From positions 1 through 9,642 of the forward strand of contig JAYYDJ010000052.1 of the NCBI GenBank assembly GCA_036160955.1: 9,642 nt of DNA. The letters run 5' to 3'. Made by a program: the position numbers and the translations under genes. Of this stretch, positions 1 to 6,533 are shown piece by piece (position 1 is the first letter of the stretch; each line of letters opens with the position of its first letter). A model generated the notes under the pieces. That model was given only the letters and a program-made list of their open reading frames with translations. It had not been told where the DNA came from and did no database searches. This DNA is from GCA-2699365 sp036160955 (GTDB lineage: Bacteria > Verrucomicrobiota > Verrucomicrobiia > Opitutales > Coraliomargaritaceae).

Positions 1-305
1 CCGAGCTTTGTGACAGAAAACTTAAAGCGCGAAAAAAACGCTGCTAGCAAGTTAGCTAGTAGTAAACCCCCTACGGCATAACCGCCTAACATAGGAATAT
101 GAATCCATCCTAGGTAAGTGTCAATTGGCCAAGTCTGTGGGTATTTCCAAATGACTAAGAAACTCTCAAAATAAAGTTTTTGTGTGTGCCATATGCCATA
201 TTCTACCTGATCAAGTGTGCCGAAAAAAATCAGCACCATGGAGAGTGATAACAGTGCTACCGTAAGTCGAACGGAGGCTATATTTTTAAGCATTTGGGAC
301 ATCAT
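1..305 (-). CDS. ResB-like cytochrome c biogenesis protein, N-terminal part (cut by window edge)
   Basis: The frame reads from ATG at 305-303 to the left edge without a stop, giving 101 residues. Two membrane segments are visible, at about residues 11-29 and 68-91. They are joined by a roughly 38-residue polar loop rich in aromatic residues. The end of the first segment reads FGTLDQ, which resembles the conserved GT-(L/I)-x-Q after the first helix of ResB/Ccs1 proteins; the loop contains YFESF and KYPQTW. ResB works with CcsA/ResC at the outer face of the cytoplasmic membrane to deliver haem and reduced apocytochrome for c-type cytochrome assembly (system II). The start codon follows the TAA of the lipoprotein gene directly (TAA-ATG), so the two are probably cotranscribed. 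ATGs at 302 and 293 are alternative starts; no Shine-Dalgarno is visible. The family call is from remembered motifs and only the first fifth or so of the protein is present. A CcsA gene would be expected beyond the edge. Confidence 0.68.
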   Translation of the reverse strand, partial: MMSQMLKNIASVRLTVALLSLSMVLIFFGTLDQVEYGIWHTQKLYFESFLVIWKYPQTWPIDTYLGWIHIPMLGGYAVGGLLLANLLAAFFSRFKFSVTKL

Positions 306-986
306 TTAGTGATGTGAATCGTGAATCTTAACCGAATTTAGGAAGCTTTTCATAGCTAATTCATTTGCTTGTACCGTAGCATTATCTCCTAGCATTTTGA
401 AAAACCAAGTACTTCCATGAAATGGGAGTATACCGACTAAGATTGATTTTTGTGGACCTTTAAGGCGGAGGTAGGTGCCACCGTGATAAGAGATTGTGAT
501 TGGCTCGCTGATAGAATCCAGTTGCGCTTGACTCATAGTATTGAGTTCAATTTGGCCGCACCATCTGTTAACGTTAGCTAAGTTTCCTCCAACATTTCCG
601 GGAAAGGAAAGTGCAGTGATTTCGGCGCTGCCACTGGCATCATTAATTCGCAAGTTAGCTTTACGAATGCCAGAACTGCCTGCATCGGTCCAGCCTTCCG
701 GAAGTGAAAAAACAATATCTGGTCCAGCATCTGCACTTTCTTGCATGCCCGGTAAAATTTGCATTTCTGCTTTAGTGGTTATCTCAGTTGTAGATAGCTT
801 GCTTACCTGATTAAAAACTGATTTATCAGTTTCTTCATCTGAAACAGCTTGTAAGATAGTTGGAGGTGGGCTCTTTGGGACGGAATAGCTTACCACTACG
901 GGATCCTCACAACCGCTTAATAGAAGTAGTATTATTGACCCAAATATTAAAAGGGTGCTTTGTTTTTTGGACTTACTTAAAAGCAT
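306..986 (-). CDS. Putative lipoprotein with GGNLANVNRW motif, linked to ResB-like gene
   Basis: A 226-residue protein. It starts with a basic stretch (KSKK, residues 5-8), a hydrophobic core (12-23) and a lipobox LLSGC, with the lipidated cysteine at residue 26 and Glu at +2. This predicts a lipoprotein anchored outside the cytoplasmic membrane. Residues 27-90 are low in structure and rich in Ser, Thr, Pro and acidic residues, like a linker. Residues 91-222 look like one folded domain: FSLPEGWTD (93-101), PGNVGGNLANVNRWCGQ (129-145) and TWFFKMLGDNA (193-203). I remember similar segments (GWx..., NVNRWRGQ, TWFFK) in unnamed planctomycete and verrucomicrobial proteins, some near cytochrome c biogenesis genes; this was not checked. 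Its biochemical role is unknown. The stop directly abuts the ResB-like start, so a link to cytochrome c or respiratory assembly is an inference from context. A 66-base gap separates it from the upstream ychF stop. The start ATG at 986-984 has no Shine-Dalgarno but has a TATACT hexamer five bases upstream. Confidence 0.8.
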   Translation of the reverse strand: MLLSKSKKQSTLLIFGSIILLLLSGCEDPVVVSYSVPKSPPPTILQAVSDEETDKSVFNQVSKLSTTEITTKAEMQILPGMQESADAGPDIVFSLPEGWTDAGSSGIRKANLRINDASGSAEITALSFPGNVGGNLANVNRWCGQIELNTMSQAQLDSISEPITISYHGGTYLRLKGPQKSILVGILPFHGSTWFFKMLGDNATVQANELAMKSFLNSVKIHDSHH

Positions 987-996
987 ACTTAAGTAT
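985..996. repeat. 12-bp perfect palindrome over the lipoprotein start and its -10-like box
   Basis: ATACTTAAGTAT reads the same on both strands. On the minus strand it contains TATACT (997-992, extending one base beyond), a five-of-six match to a -10 box, and the first two bases of the ATG at 986. TTGCAG (1020-1015) lies 17 bases upstream as a weak -35. The palindrome could be an operator or a chance product of AT-rich DNA. Confidence 0.4.
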
Positions 997-1052
997 AAAT
1001 TAAAGGATTTAACTCTGCAACAAAAGTAGCCAATTAAAGATCGCAGCTTCTG

Positions 1053-2159
1053 TTAATTATTAAAGCGAAATAAAGCTACATCACCGTCCTTAAATTCATA
1101 ATCCTTGCCCTCGAGGCGATATTTCCCTGCTTCACGAGCTCTTGCGGTGCTTCCAGCAGCAGTCAGATCTGTGTAAGCGACTACTTCGGCCTTGATAAAG
1201 CCACTTTGAAAATCGGTATGGATGACCCCTGCACATTCTGGAGCCTTCATGCCTTTTTTAAAAGTCCAAGCGCGGACTTCTTGAACGCCTGCAGTAAAGT
1301 AGGATGCTAAGCCAAGTAGCTCATATGTAGCGCAAATTAGTTGCGATACGCCAGAATCATTAACTCCTAGGGATTCCAAATACTCGGTCGCTTCAGTCGC
1401 ATTAAAATAAATTAATTCAGCTTCTACCGAAGCAGAGATAATTGAGGTTCCAGCAGCTCCATGATGTTCCCTTGCATACTTCTCCACAAGCCTTACAAAT
1501 TCATTCTTTGATGGTTCCACCAGATCTTCCTCGGCTATATTACAAGCATACAATACACGCTTGGCAGAGAGTAAGCATAAGCGCTTGAGAATAGGCTGAT
1601 CTTCTTCCCTCATATCAAGGGTGATTGCAGGTTTATTAGAATCGAGATGAGGAATTAATCGATCGATTAAAGCAATATTCTCAGCTGCCTCTTTATCGCC
1701 ACCGCGTGCTTTTTTAACAGCTTTTTCTTTTTGATTCTCTAGTGAGCTCATGTCGGCTAGAATCAACTCAGTATTAATTATTTCTATGTCTCGCAGTGGA
1801 TCAATCGAGCCCATGTTGTGTATAATATCATCGTCTACAAAACAGCGAACGACATGTACGAGGGCATCTACTTCGCGAATATTAGCTAGGAATTTATTGC
1901 CTAATCCCTCACCTTTACTGGCGCCTTCGACTAAGCCAGCAATATCGACAAATTCTATTGCCGCAGGAATAACTCTATCAGTTTTAGCTATCTCTCGCAG
2001 TGGTTCTAGGCGTGCATCTGGCACTTGCACGACGCCTATATTAGGATCAATAGTGCAAAATGGGTAGTTTGCTGATTCTGCTTTGCGCGTGCGTGTGAGT
2101 GCATTGAAGAGTGTGCTTTTACCCACATTGGGAAGACCGACTATACCTGCTTGTAGCAT
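1053..2159 (-). CDS. ychF: Redox-regulated P-loop ATPase YchF (Obg-like)
   Basis: A universally conserved TRAFAC-class P-loop protein of the Obg-HflX group that hydrolyses ATP rather than GTP. It binds ribosomes and is linked to oxidative-stress responses. The order is diagnostic: G1 GLPNVGKS at residues 8-15, G3 DIAGLVEGAS at 72-81, and NIAEED at 207-212 in place of the GTPase NKxD, which is the change tied to ATP preference in this family. A coiled-coil insertion follows at about 135-165. The C-terminal TGS domain spans about 282-366 and includes LASYFTAG, VRAWTF, AGVIHTDFQSGFI and the typical end VALFRFNN. The length of 368 residues fits the family (363 in E. coli). I chose ATG at 2159-2157 because the family starts almost directly with the β-strand before the G1 loop; a TTG at 2195 would add 12 unconserved residues. 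No Shine-Dalgarno is evident. It is the first gene of the leftward set and faces away from the GlcD-type gene. Confidence 0.96.
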   Translation of the reverse strand: MLQAGIVGLPNVGKSTLFNALTRTRKAESANYPFCTIDPNIGVVQVPDARLEPLREIAKTDRVIPAAIEFVDIAGLVEGASKGEGLGNKFLANIREVDALVHVVRCFVDDDIIHNMGSIDPLRDIEIINTELILADMSSLENQKEKAVKKARGGDKEAAENIALIDRLIPHLDSNKPAITLDMREEDQPILKRLCLLSAKRVLYACNIAEEDLVEPSKNEFVRLVEKYAREHHGAAGTSIISASVEAELIYFNATEATEYLESLGVNDSGVSQLICATYELLGLASYFTAGVQEVRAWTFKKGMKAPECAGVIHTDFQSGFIKAEVVAYTDLTAAGSTARAREAGKYRLEGKDYEFKDGDVALFRFNN

Positions 2160-2229
2160 AGTGGCAAAAGATGTGGTACACTCGCGTTTGTGCAATGGTA
2201 AACCTTCATTACACTTTTGTCAGTAGACT

Positions 2230-2298
2230 TACTTAGTTAGCATCTATCTGCTTTCTCGGGCTTGTCTTAATTCTAAGTTTCTGTTCCTTAACTAAGTA
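2230..2298. repeat. Perfect 10-bp inverted repeat in the divergent intergenic region
   Basis: TACTTAGTTA at 2230-2239 is the exact reverse complement of TAACTAAGTA at 2289-2298, with 49 bases between. The right arm runs into a TATTAT hexamer (2297-2302) that may be the -10 of the GlcD-type gene starting at 2315. Each arm contains the small palindrome ACT-T-AGT or its complement. It may be a pair of operator sites for one regulator. If it lies inside a transcript it could fold, but the long loop makes that less likely. No regulator gene is nearby. Confidence 0.45.
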
Positions 2299-2314
2299 TT
2301 ATCTAATCATATAT

Positions 2315-3778
2315 ATGCCAACTCGTAAAAAAAGTCCTAGTTCTAAAGCGCTCACGATGCTTCGCCGTAAGTTACCTGGGCGTGTTTATACAGATACGAG
2401 TAGCTGTTACGAAGCTTCTTTGGATAATTTACGACTTTCATTTATGCCCGATGCGGTCGTAAAAGTTAAGCAAGCGCAGGATATAGGTATTTTACTTAAG
2501 GTAGCGCACAGTAATGGCATAGCAGTCACTCCACGTGGTGCTGGATCTTCGACCACTGGTTCTGCCGTGCCCGTTAACGGCGGTTGGGTGCTCGATGTTT
2601 CGGCGCTCAAAAGTATTCGTATCGATACAGTTTCCAAGATTGCGACTGTTGGCGCGGGAGTGGTCACCCATAAATTACAGCAGCGAGCAGCAGCGCGCGG
2701 CTTATTCTTTCCGCCAGATCCATCCTCTAAAAAATACTCTACGATTGGAGGTAATATCGCCTGCAATGCCGGTGGTATGCGTTGTGTAAAATATGGGGTG
2801 ACTAGAGATTATGTTCTTGGGCTTGAGGGCTTCTTAGCCGATGGGAGTCCAGTGCACTGGGGATTAGCTCTAAAAAAGTATGTTTCCGGCCTCAATCTTC
2901 GGGATTTATGGATTGGATCTGAGGGTACTTTAGGAGTCATTACTGCTGCTTCTTTACGGCTTCTTCCAATTCCGGACAAGACTTGCACAGCTATGTTTGC
3001 TTTTAAGACTGAGAGTGCTGCACTTCGCGCAGTTGTGGGATTGTTAAAAGCGGGTATTCAACCATCAATTCTTGAGTTTCTCGATCGGCAATCGGTCACT
3101 TGTGCAGAAAAATATACTGGGCAGTGGATTTTTAATAGCTGCGCAGGAGGAGCGATCCTATTAATCGAGCTAGATGGTCACATAAGTGAAGTACGCAATC
3201 AGCGTAAAGCACTACTTAATTTTATGTCTAAAAGTGCAGCTTTTCAGCAGGTAGCGAGCACTGCGAAACAGGCGGAAAAAATCTGGGAAGTGCGACGAAC
3301 TTGCTCTCAATCGATGTACTTAATTGCAGACACAAAACTAAATGAAGATGTGGTTGTGCCGATTAACAAGCAGGCAGAACTAATCCGCTACACTCTGGCA
3401 CTTAAAAAAGAAATTGGGTTAGCGACGCCAACCTATGGCCATGCAGGAGATGGTAATTTGCACGTACATATAATGTACAATCGCAGCAATAAAGATGAGG
3501 CGCGCAAGGCCAAGATTGGGATTAAAAAGCTGCTTAAGAAAGTAGTGGATCTTGGAGGAGTAATTACCGGCGAGCACGGTATTGGATTAGCAAAGTCACC
3601 TTTTTTACCAATGCAACATACGCAGGCTGAGATTGCTGCCATGCGTGCAGTCAAGAATGCCTTGGACCCCAAAGGAATCCTTAACCCAGGTAAGATCTTC
3701 GAGCCATTCGAGGTCTGGAATCATATTCCATCCTCCGTTCAATTACCTTGGGATCTATCATTAGAAAATAAACACTAA
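2315..3778 (+). CDS. FAD-linked 2-hydroxyacid dehydrogenase, GlcD / D-lactate dehydrogenase type
   Basis: A 487-residue flavoprotein of the vanillyl-alcohol oxidase fold that oxidises a D-2-hydroxyacid (glycolate, D-lactate or 2-hydroxyglutarate) to the 2-oxoacid and passes electrons to an acceptor. The N-terminal FAD_binding_4 domain (about 45-220) shows PRGAG (73-77), DPSSKKYSTIGGNIACNAGG (135-154) and GSEGTLGVIT (201-210). The C-terminal FAD-oxidase_C domain has EVRR (325-328), EDVVVP (344-349), YGHAGDGNLHVH (374-385), GVITGEHGIG (415-424) and the family-typical end LDPKGILNPGK (450-460). The His-containing motifs 375-385 and 418-424 form the metal/substrate site in relatives. The exact substrate cannot be read from the sequence. 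No GlcE or GlcF-like iron-sulfur partner is adjacent; the next gene is prfB, 48 bases on. The N-terminus is basic and shows no signal peptide. ATG at 2315 is the natural start, but no Shine-Dalgarno precedes it; TATTAT lies 12 bases upstream. Confidence 0.9.
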   Translation: MPTRKKSPSSKALTMLRRKLPGRVYTDTSSCYEASLDNLRLSFMPDAVVKVKQAQDIGILLKVAHSNGIAVTPRGAGSSTTGSAVPVNGGWVLDVSALKSIRIDTVSKIATVGAGVVTHKLQQRAAARGLFFPPDPSSKKYSTIGGNIACNAGGMRCVKYGVTRDYVLGLEGFLADGSPVHWGLALKKYVSGLNLRDLWIGSEGTLGVITAASLRLLPIPDKTCTAMFAFKTESAALRAVVGLLKAGIQPSILEFLDRQSVTCAEKYTGQWIFNSCAGGAILLIELDGHISEVRNQRKALLNFMSKSAAFQQVASTAKQAEKIWEVRRTCSQSMYLIADTKLNEDVVVPINKQAELIRYTLALKKEIGLATPTYGHAGDGNLHVHIMYNRSNKDEARKAKIGIKKLLKKVVDLGGVITGEHGIGLAKSPFLPMQHTQAEIAAMRAVKNALDPKGILNPGKIFEPFEVWNHIPSSVQLPWDLSLENKH

Positions 3779-3788
3779 TTAGAAGTTT

Positions 3789-3817
3789 TTGCTTTATTTT
3801 AATCGTTCCCTTATACC
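3789..3817 (+). promoter_or_regulatory. Candidate sigma-70-type promoter for prfB
   Basis: TTGCTT (3789-3794) and TATACC (3812-3817) are separated by 17 bases, between the GlcD-type stop and the prfB start. The -35 match is weak (three of six). If used, transcription would begin only a few bases before ATG 3827, giving an almost leaderless mRNA. Read-through from the upstream gene is also possible. Confidence 0.25.
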
Positions 3818-3826
3818 TTGTAAGAT

Positions 3827-4988
3827 ATGCAATTAATAACACCCGAAGTTCGCTCTCAGATAAAAGATATTTCGCGCCGTGCTGGCCACATATGGAGGTA
3901 TCTTTGACGGAGAAAAAAAATTAGCAAAAATTGCTGCACTTGAAGAAAAGATGGCGGCACCTAATTTCTGGGAAGATCAACAAGCGGCTCAAAAAGTCAT
4001 TAATGCTGCAAATCGCATGAAAGCTGCGATAAATCCTTCGAAGGCATTTAATTTGGAAGTGTCAGACCTCAATGCTTTGTTCGAATTGGTCAATGAGATC
4101 GGCGATGACTCGGAGCAATTAATTTATGAGCAAGAAGTCATCGATCTAGTTGAGTCTCTACAGTCAAAATTAGATGCCCTTGAATTAGCATCATTTTTAA
4201 CTGGGCCTCACGATTCTTGTAATGCTATTTTGACTGTTCATGCTGGTGCAGGTGGTACGGAAAGTTGCGATTGGGCGGATATGCTCCTTCGAATGTATTC
4301 GCGCTGGGCCGAGCGCAGTGGCTTTACAGTTGATATTCAAGATATAATGCCTGGTGAAGAGGCAGGCATTAGCTCTGCTACCATACGCATCGAAGGGCCA
4401 AATGCTTATGGTTATGCAAAAGCTGAGCGCGGAGTTCATCGCCTCGTACGAATTAGCCCATTTGATTCTAACGCTAGGCGACACACTTCATTTTCTTCGG
4501 TCGATGTAATTGCCGAGATTGAAGATGATATCGATATGGATATACCAGAGACTGAAATTCGCACCGATGTTTATCGTGCTAGCGGAAAGGGTGGCCAGCA
4601 TGTTAATCGCACTGAATCTGCTGTACGTCTGACACACATTCCTAGTAACATAGTCGTCACCTGTCAAAATGAACGTTCTCAGATAAAAAATAAAGCGACC
4701 GCGCTACGTACTCTAAAATCTCGTCTCTATGAAAAAATGCTAGACGATAAGCGTAGTGAGATGGAAAAGTTTTATGGAGAAAAGGGGGATATCGCATGGG
4801 GTAACCAGATTCGTTCTTATGTCTTTCAACCCTACCAACTTGTCACTGACTTGCGTACTGGTATTAAGGAAGGCAATGTACAAGGTGTAATGGACGGTGA
4901 ATTAGACGCCTTTGTGCATGCATGGTTACGTGCGGGTGGGCCGACTTCTAGAAAATCAGCTGGTGATCGGGAGTTTGGTGATGAATGA
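3827..4988 (+). CDS. prfB: Peptide chain release factor 2 (RF2), expressed by programmed +1 frameshift
   Basis: RF2 ends translation at UGA and UAA by entering the ribosomal A site and releasing the peptide. The gene is in two frames: 3827-3904 encodes 26 residues (starting MQLITPEV) and meets an in-frame TGA at 3905-3907. A +1 slip on CUU continues at GAC 3906 for 360 more residues, total 386 (E. coli RF2 has 365). In the joined numbering, SPF at 210-212 is the tripeptide that reads UGA in RF2 (RF1 has PxT). ASGKGGQHVNRTESAVR (251-267) carries the catalytic GGQ at 255-257. The alanine at 251 matches the position where E. coli K-12 unusually has threonine. Domain 1 is largely helical (about 27-125), and HAGAGGTES (138-146) is a family signature. 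The extra tail (about 368-386) overlaps the next gene and carries its ribosome binding site in another frame. No Shine-Dalgarno precedes 3827. A reading that starts at GTG 3879 would miss the true N-terminus. Confidence 0.95.
3894..3908 (+). promoter_or_regulatory. prfB programmed +1 frameshift site with internal Shine-Dalgarno
   Basis: The string GGAGGTATCTTTGAC contains all known elements. A strong internal Shine-Dalgarno (GGAGG, 3894-3898) lies three bases before the slippery CUU (3902-3904), followed by UGA (3905-3907) and C at 3908, a poor termination context. This matches the E. coli arrangement (AGGGGG-UAU-CUU-UGA-C). By family knowledge, low RF2 slows termination here and favours the slip, so RF2 controls its own synthesis. 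It lies at codon 27; in E. coli the stop is codon 26. Confidence 0.95.
4969..4973 (+). promoter_or_regulatory. Ribosome binding site that sets the start of the 478-residue protein
   Basis: GGGAG lies seven bases before ATG 4981, inside the last codons of prfB. This fixes the start at 4981 rather than at the in-frame TTG 4912, which would add 23 residues wholly overlapping prfB. Confidence 0.7.
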
Positions 4989-6417
4989 TTCTGATAAGAC
5001 TAGTGGCGGGCTCAGTTACGCAACCTTGCAAAAAGCATTTATTGAGCAAAGTTTGTTTGAAAATAAGACTTGGCGCTATTCGCCTGAAGCTTTCGCATTG
5101 ACTGCTCAGCAAGTGTCGGAAATCCAAATTATTGGTACAGCATGTTACGACTTTTATCGCGCTCAAGAGGTTCTGTATTTGCGCTCTGCAGAAGATAAGA
5201 ACCTTTTGCGTAATCGTAAGTTACATGCGCCATGGGTTGCGGAGTATTTGGACAGAGGTAAGCCTCCAGCATTAGTTAAGCATGCTCGCTCTAAGGCCTT
5301 AAGAGGTTCGTCTCCTCTGATAATACGTCCAGATTTACTTCTTACAGATAGTGGCTTCGCTCTCACTGAATTAGACTCAGTGCCGGGTGGCATCGGTCTA
5401 ACAGCCTTCCTTAATAGCTTATATGGTAATTGCCATGGTAACGCATTGCTTGGTGCTAGTAGCATCGACATGGTGGACGCATTTTATGTATCCTTGTGTT
5501 CGAAGGCGCCAAGTTTAACTGCCCCGCATATTGCTATTATTGTTAGTGATGAAGCGTCGACCTACCGCCCAGAGATGGAGTGGTTAGCCTCACAGATGCG
5601 TCAGCGTGGGCGCCGCGTGCGTGTATTTCATCCAGATTCGGTTATGCCATTAGGCGATACAATTTGTGTCGATGTTGACGGTGATCCTCAGCAAGTAGAT
5701 ATAGTGTATCGTTTCTGGGAGCTATTTGATTTAAATAATATATCAATTGCAGATTTTTTATTAGAGGATGGAAATGAGTCACGACTTTGTTTGACCCCGC
5801 CCATGCGACCATTCCAAGAAGAAAAGCTCAGTTTAGCGCTTTTCCACCATCCAATTTTAGAGGACTTCTGGAAAGAAAATCTACCTAAAGAATCTTATCA
5901 AATGCTTCATAAAGTAGTGCCTCAAACTTGGGTGATGGATCCGGTCGAATTGCCGCCCAATGCAATGTTGGATGCGCCTCATGTGAAGGGTAAACCAATT
6001 CACCGATGGGAGCAACTCGCTAGAGCTGGCAAGAAAGAACGTAATTTAATTCTAAAAATCAGTGGCTTTCATGAAACTGCATGGGGGGCTCGTAGTGTTA
6101 CCTTAGGAAGTGATTGTTCCTTAGAAGAGTGGGAAAGTGCTATTAATCGTGCGATTTCAATGGCTGAGAACTCACTGCATATTTTACAGACCTACCAAAA
6201 GCCTAAGCTTTTGCCGCATCCGATTTATAGTACAAATGGCGAAGTTATTACTATGGATCATCGCATTCGTTTGTGCCCCTATTATTTTATAAATGAGGAA
6301 ATAAAAGAGGTGCAATTACGCGGAGTGTTAGCGACTTTATGTCCAGCAGATAAGAAGATTATACATGGTATGAAGGATGCAGCACTATTGCCATGTAGGG
6401 AGATAATAGGTGGATAA
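4981..6417 (+). CDS. Uncharacterised ATP-grasp-like protein, overlapping prfB
   Basis: A 478-residue soluble protein with no signal peptide or membrane segment. I do not recognise a named gene. Several segments recall the circularly permuted ATP-grasp ligases of the glutathionylspermidine-synthase type. These are RPDLLLTDSGFALTELDSVPGG (116-137, cf. the acidic/Asn substrate loop with GG), VDIVYRFWELFDL (239-251), LTPPMRPFQEEKLSLAL (271-287, cf. the 'Pro-x-K ... nK' stretch), LPKESYQMLHKVVPQTWVMD (301-320), and LILKISGFHETAWGARSV (356-373), where K359 and the following G and GAR would fit an ATP-binding strand-loop. RLCPYYF (430-436) is likely also conserved. If correct, the enzyme would join a carboxylate to an amine with ATP; the substrates are unknown. 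It overlaps prfB by eight bases (ATGAATGA), has its own Shine-Dalgarno and is probably translationally coupled. I recall similar unnamed proteins in Verrucomicrobiota, unchecked. glgP follows after 129 bases. Confidence 0.75.
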   Translation: MNDSDKTSGGLSYATLQKAFIEQSLFENKTWRYSPEAFALTAQQVSEIQIIGTACYDFYRAQEVLYLRSAEDKNLLRNRKLHAPWVAEYLDRGKPPALVKHARSKALRGSSPLIIRPDLLLTDSGFALTELDSVPGGIGLTAFLNSLYGNCHGNALLGASSIDMVDAFYVSLCSKAPSLTAPHIAIIVSDEASTYRPEMEWLASQMRQRGRRVRVFHPDSVMPLGDTICVDVDGDPQQVDIVYRFWELFDLNNISIADFLLEDGNESRLCLTPPMRPFQEEKLSLALFHHPILEDFWKENLPKESYQMLHKVVPQTWVMDPVELPPNAMLDAPHVKGKPIHRWEQLARAGKKERNLILKISGFHETAWGARSVTLGSDCSLEEWESAINRAISMAENSLHILQTYQKPKLLPHPIYSTNGEVITMDHRIRLCPYYFINEEIKEVQLRGVLATLCPADKKIIHGMKDAALLPCREIIGG

Positions 6418-6447
6418 TTTGACTGTAAGTTATATAGATTGTTGCGG

Positions 6448-6478
6448 TTTGCTTAGCAGTTGTTTTGCTTTCCAGTAG
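6448..6478 (+). repeat. Imperfect direct repeat upstream of glgP
   Basis: TTTGCTTAGCAGTTG (6448-6462) and TTTGCTTTCCAGTAG (6464-6478) agree at 12 of 15 positions with a 16-base period. The second copy runs into the imperfect palindrome at 6474-6497. It may be part of a regulator binding array or chance. Confidence 0.4.
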
Positions 6479-6497
6479 CGTTATCTATAACACTGCT
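6474..6497. promoter_or_regulatory. Candidate operator: 24-bp imperfect palindrome in the glgP leader
   Basis: Arms AGTAGCGTTAT (6474-6484) and ATAACACTGCT (6487-6497) pair at 9 of 11 positions, with one further G-T pair, around a two-base centre. The inner GTTAT-CT-ATAAC is perfect. It overlaps plausible -10 hexamers (TATCTA at 6482, TATAAC at 6486), with TTGTTT (6460-6465) 16 bases before the first. A dimeric repressor site controlling glycogen breakdown would fit the position, but no regulator gene is present to support it. Confidence 0.35.
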
Positions 6498-6533
6498 ATT
6501 ATTTATTCCCAAGTTGCTAAAAAAGTATTTAAA

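Noticed and set aside
970..2235. GACTTACTTA occurring at 970-979 and 2226-2235
   Set aside because: The first copy is inside lipoprotein codons 3-6. Two 10-base matches in AT-rich DNA do not establish a shared site.
3879..3905. GTG 3879 as the start of RF2
   Set aside because: It only exists because the true start is in another frame. The frameshift signal and upstream ATG 3827 explain the gene fully.
4197..4484. Minus-strand 95-codon open frame within prfB, and similar opposite-strand frames in the lipoprotein, ychF, GlcD-type, 478-residue and glgP genes
   Set aside because: They lie entirely within strongly conserved genes, have no family motifs or ribosome binding sites, and read as shadows of the coding frames.
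4912..4980. TTG 4912 as the start of the 478-residue protein
   Set aside because: It would add 23 residues wholly inside prfB, whereas ATG 4981 has GGGAG seven bases upstream.
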